DNA from: Acidimicrobiales bacterium
GTDB lineage: Bacteria; Actinomycetota; Acidimicrobiia; Acidimicrobiales; Aldehydirespiratoraceae
Reading direction: 5' to 3'
DNA length: 40,482 nt
NCBI GenBank assembly: GCA_029263195.1
Contig: JAJCXX010000018.1
Coordinates: 1 to 40,482, forward strand
The position numbers and the translations under genes were made by a program. The notes beneath the pieces are model-generated. The model had not been told where the DNA came from and made no database searches. It saw only the letters and a list, made by a program, of their open reading frames with translations. Positions 1-8,677 of the stretch are shown here, in pieces (the first letter of the stretch is position 1; each line of letters begins with the position of its first letter).

Positions 1-1140
1 ACCGTCCGCGGGCACACTGGCGTACTCCTGGAAGCGGCGGACCATGAACTCGGTCACGTCGTCGAAGACACCGGGGGCGGCTGAGGGAAACGCCTCGTTG
101 GGCCGCATTGCTGCTACCTCGTCGGCGTGGTGAAAGCAGAAGGCCTCCAGGCCCTGCTGGACCAGCGAGACTGCGCTGCCTTCGTCGCCCCTTCGCAGCG
201 GCAACTCCGACATATGGACGCCAGCGAGCGCGATCGCCGCGTCGTCACGGAAGTACTTGACGTAGACCTGCTCGACTCGGTAGTCGAGCACGATCCGGTA
301 GTCGAGGTTGAGTACTGCCTCGCTGGCTTCGTACTTGTCGCTCCCGCACGTGGCGACGGGGACCCCGATCGATGGATCAGGATGAATCACGCATACCTCT
401 ACGGAGGTCCTGGCAGCGTCGGCGAAACGCACGTCGAGCCTCCCCCGGAACGACTGTGCCGCCCCTTTGGTGTCGGTGGGTGAAGGGTCGACATAGTCCA
501 GCCGTTCGCCGATCGGAGTGGGTTCTCCATCGCCGCAGGTCGATTCCCACCCGCACCATCGTTCACCGTTCAGCCGAAAGTCGATCCCACTGATGTCAGG
601 GAACTGGTACACCGTTGCCTCGATCTGCCGCCCGACCACGCCAGCCAGGTTGGTTGTCGAGAAGTTGTTCGTTTGGACGAAGCCGTCGGTGAGATCGATA
701 ATCGCTACGCCATCGTGAACTTCGATGGAGAGATCCAGCCCTGCGGTGTAGGCCGAGAACGCCGACCCCAACCCCGCCGACGCCTCCTCAGGTGTCACGC
801 CAAGGAGAAGCTGCGAAAGGGCTGCGGCGAGCGGAGCTCCGTCGTCTGGAACAACCCTCTCCACGAGGCGGAGGTCGGAAAGCGGCATCAGACCAGGCCC
901 ACAAAAGAGGGCCACACGCACGGTCATATCTAGGCCGATACGGGGCCCGAACGGCTGCTCCAGAGAACCGCACTCCGCAGAGACGGACGTGGTCGTCGGC
1001 GACTCGGTGGTGGTCGTCGGCGAATCGGTCGTGGTCGTCGGCGACGCGGTGGTCGTTGTGGATACTGCGGCCGAGCTCTCGGAATCGGAGCATCCAGCCG
1101 CGACGAGCACTCCGAGGACTGCCACCATCCGCCATCTCAC
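1..1140 (-). CDS. GerMN-domain lipoprotein with C-terminal peptidoglycan-binding-like domain (3' end cut by window edge)
   Basis: Reading the minus strand from a GTG at 1140 gives 380 codons without a stop, running off the left edge. The product starts with a short signal peptide and a lipobox (VAAGC, Cys17), so it should be a lipoprotein anchored to the outer face of the membrane. A Thr-rich linker with repeated SPTTTT units follows (about 27-53). Residues about 72-195 read as a GerMN domain (PLAAALSQLLLGVTPEE, then a VHDGVAIIDL strand). Residues about 312 onward (LPLRRGDEGSAVSLVQQGL, later VFDDVTEFMVRRFQ) resemble a peptidoglycan-binding type 1 domain. ATG at 1128 is an alternative start but would remove the charged n-region. 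No clear Shine-Dalgarno is seen. Role inferred: cell-envelope or cell-wall associated; the substrate is unknown. Confidence 0.85.
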   Translation of the reverse strand, partial: MRWRMVAVLGVLVAAGCSDSESSAAVSTTTTASPTTTTDSPTTTTESPTTTSVSAECGSLEQPFGPRIGLDMTVRVALFCGPGLMPLSDLRLVERVVPDDGAPLAAALSQLLLGVTPEEASAGLGSAFSAYTAGLDLSIEVHDGVAIIDLTDGFVQTNNFSTTNLAGVVGRQIEATVYQFPDISGIDFRLNGERWCGWESTCGDGEPTPIGERLDYVDPSPTDTKGAAQSFRGRLDVRFADAARTSVEVCVIHPDPSIGVPVATCGSDKYEASEAVLNLDYRIVLDYRVEQVYVKYFRDDAAIALAGVHMSELPLRRGDEGSAVSLVQQGLEAFCFHHADEVAAMRPNEAFPSAAPGVFDDVTEFMVRRFQEYASVPADG

Positions 1141-1232
1141 GGGACAAGTGTAGACCCGACTCCCCGAGCATCTGGTCGGGCCAACGGAGACCCCAGATCA
1201 AGCGAGACCCATACTTGTCACCCCGAAACGGG

Positions 1233-2234
1233 TCAGACGACATCGCCCATCATCGTGTTCGCTTGGTCGACGGAAACCACGACAGTTCCCCTCTTGTGAC
1301 CTCGCTCGGCGTGCCTGTAGGCGTCGGCAATCTCATCCAAGGCGAAGCACTTGTCGACGACCGGCCGGAGATCTTCATTTTCGATCACTTGTTTCAGTTC
1401 CGCGAGGAGCGCGAGACGCTTCGATACTGGGAGGAGCCCCGTTGCGGAAATCACTGCCTTCTTCCGTCCGATCCTGGATGTCCAGAGCATCTGAAGAACA
1501 ATTGCCGGTCCCGGATAGGTCTTGAGGTATTGCCCGTCTGGCGTGAGAACCTTCTTGCAGCGGGAGAACGAACTCTTGTTCTCACAATCAAAGATGATGT
1601 CGTACTTCTCGACACCCTTGGTGAAGTCTTCTCTCGTGTAGTCAATGACCCGGTCGGCCCCAAGTGACTCGACAAGCCCAAGGTTTGCGGTGCTGCATAC
1701 CCCTGTGACTTCGGCGCCGAAGTGGTGCGCTAGCTGGACCGCCGCTGTGCCGATACTTCCGGACGCGCCACTGATCAGAATCCTCTGGCCGCTTTGAACC
1801 TTGGCCTTGTTCTGGAGGAAGTTCCACGCCGCCAAGACTCCACAGACCGGAGCTCCCTCTTCGTAGGTCATGTTCGACGGCATCGATGCCACGAAGCTGT
1901 CCTCAGAGATACAGACGTAGTCCGCGTAGCATCCGCCATCGTCACCCGTCGACCCGAAGACACGATCGCCTACCACAAACCGCTCCACATCCTTGCCGGC
2001 AACGACAACCTCCCCGGCGAACTCCGCACCCAGGGTGGGCTGTTTCGGTCGGAGCAGACCAGAGAACAACCTCACAGCAAGCGGCTGCCCTTTACGCATC
2101 ATGGTGTCCGACAGCGTCACTGCGACCGCGTGGACTAGAACCAGAACCTCGTTGTCTCCGGGCGCGGGCCTCTCGACCTCTTCGATGCTGAGAAGCTCCA
2201 GCGATCCGTATCTGCCCTGCATGGCTGCTCTCAC
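1233..2234 (-). CDS. MDR-superfamily NAD(P)-dependent oxidoreductase (quinone-reductase-like)
   Basis: The 333-residue protein has the two-domain medium-chain dehydrogenase/reductase layout: an N-terminal GroES-like domain (EVLVLVHAVAV, then GAEFAGEVV and GDRVFG) and a Rossmann domain with the nucleotide motif SGASGSIG at about 155-162. The structural-zinc Cys cluster of classical alcohol dehydrogenases is absent, placing it with the zinc-free quinone oxidoreductase/enoyl reductase branch. The GTG at 2234 is preferred because GAGG lies 7 nt upstream and translation then begins at the expected first strand. TTG 2240 and ATG 2222 are alternatives. It is followed by the lipoprotein gene after 92 bp. 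Substrate unknown; likely a soluble cytoplasmic reductase. Confidence 0.88.
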   Translation of the reverse strand: MRAAMQGRYGSLELLSIEEVERPAPGDNEVLVLVHAVAVTLSDTMMRKGQPLAVRLFSGLLRPKQPTLGAEFAGEVVVAGKDVERFVVGDRVFGSTGDDGGCYADYVCISEDSFVASMPSNMTYEEGAPVCGVLAAWNFLQNKAKVQSGQRILISGASGSIGTAAVQLAHHFGAEVTGVCSTANLGLVESLGADRVIDYTREDFTKGVEKYDIIFDCENKSSFSRCKKVLTPDGQYLKTYPGPAIVLQMLWTSRIGRKKAVISATGLLPVSKRLALLAELKQVIENEDLRPVVDKCFALDEIADAYRHAERGHKRGTVVVSVDQANTMMGDVV

Positions 2235-2269
2235 TGGCAATCCTCAGCTGGCCTGGCGACCGCCCGTCA

Positions 2270-2887
2270 TCAGCGACAGGTGCCGGTGAAATATACCTCA
2301 CCGTCGAGCAGCACAAAATCGGCGTCGGTGGAGAACTCCGCCCCACTGAACGTGAAGCTGACAGGGGCCGAATAGCGCTCGTCGAACACAACGGCGCCGG
2401 TGGGCGTGTCGAGCGAGCCGGTGATCGGACCCGTGATTGACCCCGACAACGCGTAGTTGCTCAGCCCCATGATCTCCGCGCCAATCCATTGTCGACACAG
2501 CTCCTCACCAAAGCCGAGAACCAGAGCCGGGTGGAGACGAGAAAACACGAACTCGCCGTCGCCACCTGCAAGCGCCGCCGCGAACTCCGCGACGAACGCC
2601 TCTACCTGTTGTGTTGGCGGCAGTGACGTGGTCGAGACAGCGACGGTTGTTGTCGTGGTGCTGGTTGTCGTGGTGCTCGCTGTCGTGGTAGCAGCCAACG
2701 TCGTGGTCGTCGACGTTGGCGAGGTCGTAGGGAGAACTGTCGTCGTGGCGCTCACCTCCTCGACAGCTTCCAAGGTGGATGACACCGACTCGTCGTCGGA
2801 GGAACTCAGGAGACCCCAGACCCCGGCAACCAACAGCCCAAAGCCAACCGCCATGAGAGCCAGCGAAGCAATCCGTTGCCAACTCAT
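2270..2887 (-). CDS. Membrane-anchored protein with Thr-rich stalk and small extracellular domain
   Basis: The 205-residue protein starts with one membrane segment (about 5-28, ALMAVGFGLLVAGVWGLL), probably an uncleaved anchor because no lipobox follows. An acidic stretch comes next, then a low-complexity Ser/Thr stalk (about 46-92). The C-terminal ~110 residues (QQVEAFVAEFAAALAGGD, then HPALVLGFGEELC and a C-terminal TGTCR) look like a small NTF2/SnoaL-like alpha+beta fold; this assignment is by feel only. Two Cys may form an extracytoplasmic disulfide. Its ATG overlaps the upstream gene's stop by 4 bp (ATGA at 2884-2887), so the two are very likely co-translated. Confidence 0.82.
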   Translation of the reverse strand: MSWQRIASLALMAVGFGLLVAGVWGLLSSSDDESVSSTLEAVEEVSATTTVLPTTSPTSTTTTLAATTTASTTTTSTTTTTVAVSTTSLPPTQQVEAFVAEFAAALAGGDGEFVFSRLHPALVLGFGEELCRQWIGAEIMGLSNYALSGSITGPITGSLDTPTGAVVFDERYSAPVSFTFSGAEFSTDADFVLLDGEVYFTGTCR

Positions 2888-4101
2888 GCCGGTTCCCCGA
2901 GCCTGCGAAAACCGTACGCACCAACACCCACCGCGACGGCACCGACAATTATCAACAAGATCGAGCTCGAGTTCCCACCACTCGACCCAGAGCTCTCGGT
3001 ACTCACACCAGGCAGAGCGGCCTCGCCGGCTGCTGCCAACGAACTCTCCGATTCGTCAGTGTCGCTGCCATCTACCGCCCCTACCTCAACCTCAACCTCA
3101 GGTTCAGGCCCAGGCTCAGGATCATGCTCGAACCCGGGCTCGGGCTCGGGTTCGGGCTCGGGCTCGGCCAGATCGGGATCCTCAATGAGCACGATCACCG
3201 GATCGAAGAACCCGGGTCCAACCGGAACATCGACCACCACATCGAGCGTTTGCAGGTCGTAGTTCGGGTTGCCGTATTGATCGACATCGTCGATCGGTCG
3301 ACACCATCCAGCGATCGTGATCCACTCGGCATCGCTGATCTCAGCGACAGGAACGGTCAGCAGAACGAAATTGCCCACTGCCATTGTGGTCCCGGTCGTC
3401 ACATCCGGCGATGGGAGACCCGATTCGGGTTCGACCGCATACCTCGACAACGAGCCAGGACCATCCGCATTGAGCACGGTCGAGTACTGCACATTGCTGC
3501 TGCGTATGGGATTGGCCTCTCCCCCCATTTGCTCGAGGAAGAGATCCCGATCGTCGAGGCGGGTGTAGACGTACAACCCGCACCGGTCCGCCTCCGAGTC
3601 GAGGAAGCCCTCATTCAACTCGACCATCGCGTAGAAAGTGGGCTCGCCCCCGAGTCCCTCCTCGGGAGTTGCGACGACCTCCAGCGGTCCATCGTCGGGC
3701 GACGGTTCGTCCGCCTGCTCGACTGGGTCCCCGGGACCGGTGTCGAGCCACTCGCTCAGATCACCGAAACCGTCGAGACGCTCTGTGAGTTTCTCGTCGG
3801 GCACTCGCGGCGCTACCGCCGTCGCAGCACCCAGGACATCCAACTGCCCTCCGAACAGGTCGGCCTGCTGGCCTGTGTCCGGATGGGTCTGATCCTCCGC
3901 CTCGTCAGGGTATTGGACGTACATCAACCCACCGGGCCGCTGGCGGATGAAGTACGAGAAGTCGAACACGAGCGCATGCAGGAAGTCATCTACGGTCGTA
4001 TCGGCAGGGGGCGTTACGGGCGCGTCCTGAGCTTGGGCGGCTCCGCCAAATGCCGTGGTCGCAATCAACACCGCCGCTACCACAGCCGCTCGCCATCTCA
4101 T
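2884..4101 (-). CDS. Secreted surface protein with Glu-Pro repeat stalk and C-terminal membrane anchor
   Basis: The 405-residue product has a cleavable signal peptide (MRWRAAVVAAVLIATTAFGG, cleavage near AQA-QD), a ~270-residue unrecognised exported domain, a run of Glu-Pro dipeptides (about 315-345, EPEPEPEPEP and a second EPEPEVEVEV stretch), and a C-terminal transmembrane helix (SILLIIVGAVAVGVGAYGF) with a short basic tail. This is type I topology with the mature domain held off the membrane. ATG 4101 is chosen because AGGGG lies just upstream and it starts exactly at the signal peptide; a reading frame open further upstream to 4275 lacks such features. No LPxTG motif is present. It is co-translated with the smaller anchored protein downstream. 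Function unknown; possibly they form a surface complex. Confidence 0.85.
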   Translation of the reverse strand: MRWRAAVVAAVLIATTAFGGAAQAQDAPVTPPADTTVDDFLHALVFDFSYFIRQRPGGLMYVQYPDEAEDQTHPDTGQQADLFGGQLDVLGAATAVAPRVPDEKLTERLDGFGDLSEWLDTGPGDPVEQADEPSPDDGPLEVVATPEEGLGGEPTFYAMVELNEGFLDSEADRCGLYVYTRLDDRDLFLEQMGGEANPIRSSNVQYSTVLNADGPGSLSRYAVEPESGLPSPDVTTGTTMAVGNFVLLTVPVAEISDAEWITIAGWCRPIDDVDQYGNPNYDLQTLDVVVDVPVGPGFFDPVIVLIEDPDLAEPEPEPEPEPGFEHDPEPGPEPEVEVEVGAVDGSDTDESESSLAAAGEAALPGVSTESSGSSGGNSSSILLIIVGAVAVGVGAYGFRRLGEPA

Positions 4102-4333
4102 TTCGGCCCCTCTCGTTCCTCGCCAACCCGAACGCCGGAGATTAACACAGCCATCACTCAGAGTGATGCCCGATCCATCGCTCAACAGGTGGGCGTTGGC
4201 GTTTCCGTGAAACGTTCTCCTCGTCCGCCGACACCTTCGTGGAGCAGCCATCAGGCAGATTGGAACGGTTGCCATCCGATCTCAGAAAGAGTAGGTTTGT
4301 CATACAGAGTAATCTTCGTTGGAAAGCTTGACG
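4102..4333. promoter_or_regulatory. Divergent intergenic region with candidate plus-strand promoter
   Basis: This 232-bp gap separates two divergent operons. On the plus strand TTGCCA (4269-4274) and TAGGTT (4292-4297) are 17 bp apart, a credible -35/-10 pair for the gene at 4334; GGAAAG (4321-4326) is its Shine-Dalgarno. No coding sequence is evident in the gap, and I see no clear promoter for the minus-strand gene. Confidence 0.45.
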
Positions 4334-4927
4334 ATGACGAACCCACCCGAACTGAGAGAACTCGAACGAGAGTCATACGGCGAGAGCTACTCCGACGGCG
4401 TGATCGACATATTCGTGGGTATCTCCACAGCCTGGCTCGGTGCCATGTGGCTGACGTGGCCGGGCTATCTTCCTGGGGCAGCGGCTCTCGTTGCTGTGTC
4501 GATCTCGCCGATGATGGCGAGGCGGAAACGGTTTGTGGAAGCCCGGACCGGTTATGTGAAGTTCACAGAGCAACGCCGACGTCGTGAACGAGCGGTGTAC
4601 ACGACAGCAGGATTCCTCTTTGCCGGGCTCATGCTCGTGGCCCGCCCCCTCGGATCTCTGCAATCAGACGACCTCGACTGGGCCGTGGGCCCCGATTCCC
4701 TCATCGCATGGCTCCTGGCACTAGTTGCAGTCGCGATTGGGATCATCGTCGTAGCGAAACGGACGTTCGCGTACGCCGCGGTTCTGATCGCCACCGGAGC
4801 GATAGCCGCGATGGTCGAAGCACAATTGGGTTGGCCTCTCCTCGTATCCGGTGTCGTGATCTTCCTGACCGGATTGGTGATGACCAGACGATTCCTCGAC
4901 CGCCACCCACGAACTGAGACTTCGTGA
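4334..4927 (+). CDS. Small multi-pass membrane protein
   Basis: The 197-residue protein has an acidic cytoplasmic N-terminus rich in Glu and Ser (LERESYGESYSDG). Membrane segments follow at about 25-60 (DIFVGISTAWLGAMWLTW and GYLPGAAALVAVSI), 88-105, 120-145 and 150-185, ending with a basic tail. A basic loop (ARRKRFVEARTGYVKFTEQRRRR) lies between the first and second helix pairs. ATG 4334 is favoured over TTG 4319 because GGAAAG is 7 nt upstream. Its stop overlaps the following regulator by 4 bp (GTGA, 4924-4927), so the two form an operon. Function unknown. The pairing suggests that the winged-helix protein controls this operon or senses the same signal. Confidence 0.82.
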   Translation: MTNPPELRELERESYGESYSDGVIDIFVGISTAWLGAMWLTWPGYLPGAAALVAVSISPMMARRKRFVEARTGYVKFTEQRRRRERAVYTTAGFLFAGLMLVARPLGSLQSDDLDWAVGPDSLIAWLLALVAVAIGIIVVAKRTFAYAAVLIATGAIAAMVEAQLGWPLLVSGVVIFLTGLVMTRRFLDRHPRTETS

Positions 4928-5268
4928 ACCGGCCCGACACCGACCTGGTACCTCCTCAGATCGAGATAGATCGTCTCATCCACGAACCGGCCCGACTGAT
5001 CATCATGGCCAACCTCTACGTCGTCGACGAGGCCGACTTCGTGTATCTCGCCCAGAGGACCGGACTCACCCACGGCAACATCAGCACACACATGGCCCGC
5101 TTGCAGGCGAGTCACTACGTATCCGTCGAGAAGATGTTTCTCGCCAACCGGCCACGAACCGTGTACCGAATCACCGAAGAGGGCCGATTGGCGCTCCAGC
5201 AATACCGACAGCAGGTCGGAGATCTCCTCGCCCACATCGACACTCACTCACCCGGCATGTTCGACTAG
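4924..5268 (+). CDS. Winged helix-turn-helix transcriptional regulator (MarR/HTH_27-like)
   Basis: The 114-residue protein is a single winged-helix domain. It has a first helix (IDRLIHEPARLIIMANLYVV), an HTH core (FVYLAQRTGLTHGNISTHMA at about 39-58), a recognition helix continuing through RLQASHYVSVEK, and a beta-wing (RPRTVYRITEEG) before a C-terminal dimerisation helix. This matches the compact one-domain regulators usually encoded next to small membrane proteins. The start is GTG 4924, overlapping the preceding stop (GTGA), which indicates translational coupling. No ligand domain is present, so regulation probably depends on dimer state or a partner protein. Its target is not identifiable beyond the likely autoregulation of this operon. 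Confidence 0.87.
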   Translation: MNRPDTDLVPPQIEIDRLIHEPARLIIMANLYVVDEADFVYLAQRTGLTHGNISTHMARLQASHYVSVEKMFLANRPRTVYRITEEGRLALQQYRQQVGDLLAHIDTHSPGMFD

Positions 5269-5329
5269 ACGCCCCACGAGCAGCTGCGGCTCCGCTTGCA
5301 GAATCGGCTGGTGAGAATCGCTGAGCACT

Positions 5330-5731
5330 TCAATCCACGTTCGACTTCCGGCGTTGAACGAGCAAGGCAGCGAGCATCAGACACGCCGCAATACCAATCG
5401 ACCCCGCCACCAGCAGCGGCAACGGATCCAGGACCCCTGCACAGCTCTCGCTGTCAGATCGGTTCAGGTGTAGCACGGGGCCACAGATGTTGTACCCGCC
5501 TTGTGTCTCACGTGGGATCAAACCGGCGACACCAGCGACGACCGACATCAGTAGTCCCGCGGCGGCGAGTCGGCCTGAGGTCGTCGAGTACCACGATTCG
5601 GCAATCCGTCGTGTCAGCGCCAAAAAGAGCATTCCCCCGAGAGCGGCAAATGCAACAGCGACAAGTGCGGCCGGGCGGAGCCGAGACATCTCACCAAGGC
5701 CCTCGTGATCGGCGAGGATATTCTCAGCCAT
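5330..5731 (-). CDS. Hypothetical membrane protein with three predicted helices
   Basis: The protein of about 133 residues has three hydrophobic segments: ALVAVAFAALGGMLFLAL, GRLAAAGLLMSVVAGVAGL and LLVAGSIGIAACLMLAALL. Between the second and third lies an extracytoplasmic loop with two Cys (NICGPVLHL, SESCAGVL) that could form a disulfide, a pattern I know from unnamed actinobacterial membrane proteins. The C-terminus is basic (QRRKSNVD). ATG 5731 overlaps the stop of the upstream TPP-enzyme gene by 8 bp. ATG 5689 (MSRLRPAAL) is an equally good start that puts the first helix right after the initiator. The gene is probably the last cistron of the GntR/TPP-enzyme operon. Function unknown. Confidence 0.7.
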   Translation of the reverse strand: MAENILADHEGLGEMSRLRPAALVAVAFAALGGMLFLALTRRIAESWYSTTSGRLAAAGLLMSVVAGVAGLIPRETQGGYNICGPVLHLNRSDSESCAGVLDPLPLLVAGSIGIAACLMLAALLVQRRKSNVD

Positions 5732-8063
5732 GAGACGGGTCGGGTTCGCTGACGGCGATGAGCGCTGCGTTGACGATGTTGCCGGCGGAGATCCCGGTGA
5801 CCTCGTGTAGTTCGGCGATGGTCCCGGACTCGCCGAATCGATCGACACCGAGGGCGTATTGACGGGTACCGAGGGCGGATCCAATCCAGGCGAGGCTGTG
5901 GCTTGCGGCGTCATGGACGCTCACTACCGGCCGGAGTCGCTCGTCGGCCGGGACGAGGCGGTGGAGCTGGCTCGGTGCCCGCACCACCGCTCCGGTCTTC
6001 ATCATTGTGGAGTAGGCGCCTCGCCAGGCTTGGTAGGCACGGTCGGGACTGGTGAGATGGACGACAGCGGCAGTGACACCTTCCTCATCGAGCTCTTCGG
6101 CGGCTGCGAGCGCTTCCGGTGCCATAGCGCCGGTGGTGACAATGGTGACCCCAGGGCGCTTGTCGGGGGGCGCATCCTTGAGCCGGTAGCCGCCAGCGAG
6201 GACGTGGCGACGCAGGGTGTCCTCCCCGTAGCGGTGGAGGGCGGCACCGAACGGCGATTGGTCGATAGGCCGGGTGGACAGGCGGAGGTAGGTGCTGGTG
6301 CCGTCCGGCTGAGAGATCTGGTCGATGGCGTCGCACAGGAGCCAGTCGACTTCGGTGGCGTAACCGGGTTCGGCGTAGTGGAGGTTGGGAAGTTCGGCAC
6401 CGACTGACGCGGTGATTGTGGACTGGTGCGCGCCACCCTCCGGGGCGAGGGTCACGCCTGACGGTGTGCCGGTCACGATGAAGCGGGAGTCGTTGTAGAT
6501 GCCGTATATGAGCGCGTCGAGCCCGCGAAGGACGAAGGGGTCGTAGACGGTGCCGATGGGGAAGAGTTGCTGGCCGTGGTGGTCGTGGCTGAGCCCGAGC
6601 TGGCCGAGCAGCATGAACAGGTTCATCTCGCTGATACCGAGTTCGATGTGTCGCCCGTTCGGGGTGGGGGCCCACTTGAGTAGTTGGCTAGCACCGCCGT
6701 GGTCGTCGCGTTGAACGTGGGAGTAGACCCCGGTCTTGTTGATCCAGCCTCCAAGGTTGGTGGAGATCGACACGTCCGGTGCCGCGGTGACGATGCGGTC
6801 TCCGACGCCGGAAATGTCGGCGAAGCCCGCTAGGACACGGCCGAAGGCTTCTTGAGTTGAGGCCGAGCCGTGGTTGACTGGTGGGCGGGCTGATTTGGGA
6901 ACGGCGGGCCTCGGACGCGGTTTGAGCACAGGGTTGTTGATGTCGCTGCCGACCGAGTCGCACAGCCGTCCGGCCGGACTGCCGGGATCGAAGCGGTCCC
7001 ACTCGTTGGCCTCGTTGAAGCCGAGCTGGTGGCGGAATGTGTTGAGTTGATCGGGTGTGAGCAAGGCCCCATGGTTGAGCGGGTCGCCGGCCATGGGTAG
7101 TCCCCAGCCCTTGATGGTGTAGGCGAATACGACGGACGGCTGGTCGACGATCTTGTCGCATTCGGCGAAGGTGTCGAGAAGGAGGCCGAGGTCGTGGCCT
7201 CCGAGATCGGTCACCAAGGATTTCAGCTCGCTGTCAGTGAGCGGATCGGTGAGACGTTGCACCAATGGATCGGCGCCGTCGAGGAATTTGGCTCTGATCG
7301 CGGGCCCGTCGAGCGCGAAAAGTGCTTGGTATGCCTCGTTCGTCATGGCGTCGATGCGCGCTCTGAGGGCGTCGCCGTCGGGCTGGGCGAACGCGGCGTT
7401 GAGCCGCGACCCGTATTTTGCGTCGGTGACGTGCCAGCCCGCGTCGGCAAAGAAGCGCTTGAGGCGGTCGGCGGCGATGTCGGGAATCACTCGGTCGAGG
7501 CTCTGACGGTTGAGGTCGACCACCATGGTGAAGTTCCCGAGTCCCTGGGTGACTGGGTCGGCGATCGACTCCCAGATGTTGCCCTCATCGAGCTCGGCGT
7601 CGCCAACCAGGGCGATGAAGCGTGCCGGCGGCTGGTCGCCGAAGTGGGAGTCGACGTAGCGGCGGGTGAGCGCTGAAAAAAGAGGTGCGACTGCCCCGAG
7701 GCCGACAGAGCCGGTGGAGAAATCGGCGACGTCGGGATCCTTGGTGCGAGATGGGTAGGCCTGGAGTCCGCCTTGTTGGCGCAGGGTGGTGAGGTAGGAA
7801 CGGTCGAGTTCGCCGGTGAGGTACTTGATGGCGTGATACACCGGCGATGCGTGCGGCTTGACCGCGACCTTGTCGGCCCCGCCAATGTGGCCGAACCACA
7901 GGGCGGTCATGACGGAGACCATCGAGGCGCACGATGCCTGATGGCCTCCGACCTTCACGTCGGTCTCACCTCGCCGGTTGGCCGCGTCAATCATGCGGGT
8001 GGCGAGCCACAGCACTCGCTGCTCGACCTCGCGGAGCACCGACAGATCAGGGGATTCCGTCAT
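5724..8063 (-). CDS. AceE/transketolase-like thiamine-diphosphate-dependent enzyme
   Basis: The 779-residue protein follows the homodimeric pyruvate-dehydrogenase E1 (AceE)/transketolase plan. The thiamine-diphosphate domain has the motif GDAELDE at 154-160, with the metal-ligand Asn at 185 (VVDLNRQ). A pyrimidine-binding domain (about 400-600; HIELGISEMNLF supplies the activating Glu) and a transketolase C-terminal domain follow. E. coli AceE is about 890 residues, so this is a shorter relative. No lipoyl E2 or E3 gene is nearby. It may use a housekeeping E2 or act as a 2-oxoacid decarboxylase or transketolase. Its start overlaps the stop of the gntR gene (ATGA, 8060-8063). The divergent neighbour is ACC deaminase, whose product 2-oxobutanoate is an attractive candidate substrate; that link is inference. 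Confidence 0.85.
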   Translation of the reverse strand: MTESPDLSVLREVEQRVLWLATRMIDAANRRGETDVKVGGHQASCASMVSVMTALWFGHIGGADKVAVKPHASPVYHAIKYLTGELDRSYLTTLRQQGGLQAYPSRTKDPDVADFSTGSVGLGAVAPLFSALTRRYVDSHFGDQPPARFIALVGDAELDEGNIWESIADPVTQGLGNFTMVVDLNRQSLDRVIPDIAADRLKRFFADAGWHVTDAKYGSRLNAAFAQPDGDALRARIDAMTNEAYQALFALDGPAIRAKFLDGADPLVQRLTDPLTDSELKSLVTDLGGHDLGLLLDTFAECDKIVDQPSVVFAYTIKGWGLPMAGDPLNHGALLTPDQLNTFRHQLGFNEANEWDRFDPGSPAGRLCDSVGSDINNPVLKPRPRPAVPKSARPPVNHGSASTQEAFGRVLAGFADISGVGDRIVTAAPDVSISTNLGGWINKTGVYSHVQRDDHGGASQLLKWAPTPNGRHIELGISEMNLFMLLGQLGLSHDHHGQQLFPIGTVYDPFVLRGLDALIYGIYNDSRFIVTGTPSGVTLAPEGGAHQSTITASVGAELPNLHYAEPGYATEVDWLLCDAIDQISQPDGTSTYLRLSTRPIDQSPFGAALHRYGEDTLRRHVLAGGYRLKDAPPDKRPGVTIVTTGAMAPEALAAAEELDEEGVTAAVVHLTSPDRAYQAWRGAYSTMMKTGAVVRAPSQLHRLVPADERLRPVVSVHDAASHSLAWIGSALGTRQYALGVDRFGESGTIAELHEVTGISAGNIVNAALIAVSEPDPSHG

Positions 8064-8677
8064 GATCTCTCCTCCTCGAGGAAGCCAACGAGCGCTTGTT
8101 GTGCGTGATCCAGATGACCAAGGAGCAGCGCGGACGCTGCCTCGGTGTCACCGCGTCGACAGGCCTCCAATAACGCGGCGTGCTCGGCGTCGGAGTCCGT
8201 GGCGCCGCCCAGGTACTCGGTGTAGAGCACGACGTAGGGCGCGACGGCGACGTGCAGAATCTCGGCCATCGACAGGCCTCGCTCCCAGCCGGAGGAGCGA
8301 TAGAGCGCCCGATGAAACGCCCAGTTCGCCTCGGTCAACGAGAGGCCATCGGCCTCGAGCGCGAGTTCGGCCTGGGCGAGATCCACGATGGAGATCCGGG
8401 GAAGTGCCCGCTCGAGAAGCTGCGGTTCGATCCCCCGCCGGAGGGCGTAGTTCTCTTCGGCCTCAGCCGCTGACAGCTCCGGTACGACGACACCCCGATT
8501 GGACTCGAAGCGCAATAGCCCGAGCCCCACAAGGCGTTGCAGCGCTTCACGCACCGGGATCTTGCTGACACCCAGCTGACCGGCGAGTTCATCCTGGCGT
8601 AGCCAGGAACCGGGCTCGACCTCCCCTCGCAGCAGCCCGCTCATTACCGATTCCTGCACCCGGTCAACGGTTGACAT
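8060..8677 (-). CDS. GntR-family transcriptional regulator, FCD (FadR) subfamily
   Basis: The 205-residue protein has an N-terminal winged HTH typical of GntR proteins (about 20-65: [20 protein letters not shown], then [20 protein letters not shown]). An all-helical FCD effector domain follows (about 75-200), whose His/Asp residues usually bind a metal and a small carboxylate ([37 protein letters not shown]). ATG 8677 is preferred over TTG 8683. A TACGAT -10-like hexamer lies 7 nt upstream with no Shine-Dalgarno, so the mRNA may be leaderless. It is the first gene of an operon with the TPP enzyme and is divergent from acdS. It likely controls both transcripts in response to ACC, 2-oxobutanoate or a related acid; the effector is inferred. 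Confidence 0.93.
   Translation of the reverse strand: MSTVDRVQESVMSGLLRGEVEPGSWLRQDELAGQLGVSKIPVREALQRLVGLGLLRFESNRGVVVPELSAAEAEENYALRRGIEPQLLERALPRISIVDLAQAELALEADGLSLTEANWAFHRALYRSSGWERGLSMAEILHVAVAPYVVLYTEYLGGATDSDAEHAALLEACRRGDTEAASALLLGHLDHAQQALVGFLEEERS

Noticed and set aside
792..1667. Plus-strand open frame of 291 codons
   Set aside because: It is antisense to the GerMN lipoprotein and to the MDR gene; it has no ribosome site or domain.
2640..2720. TTG/TCG/GTG-rich repeats as a CRISPR or tandem-repeat array
   Set aside because: They encode the Ser/Thr-rich stalk of a surface protein; units are irregular and there are no spacers.
3124..4587. Plus-strand open frame of 487 codons
   Set aside because: It is antisense to the surface-protein gene with its signal peptide and Glu-Pro stalk, and it runs through the divergent promoter and into the next gene.
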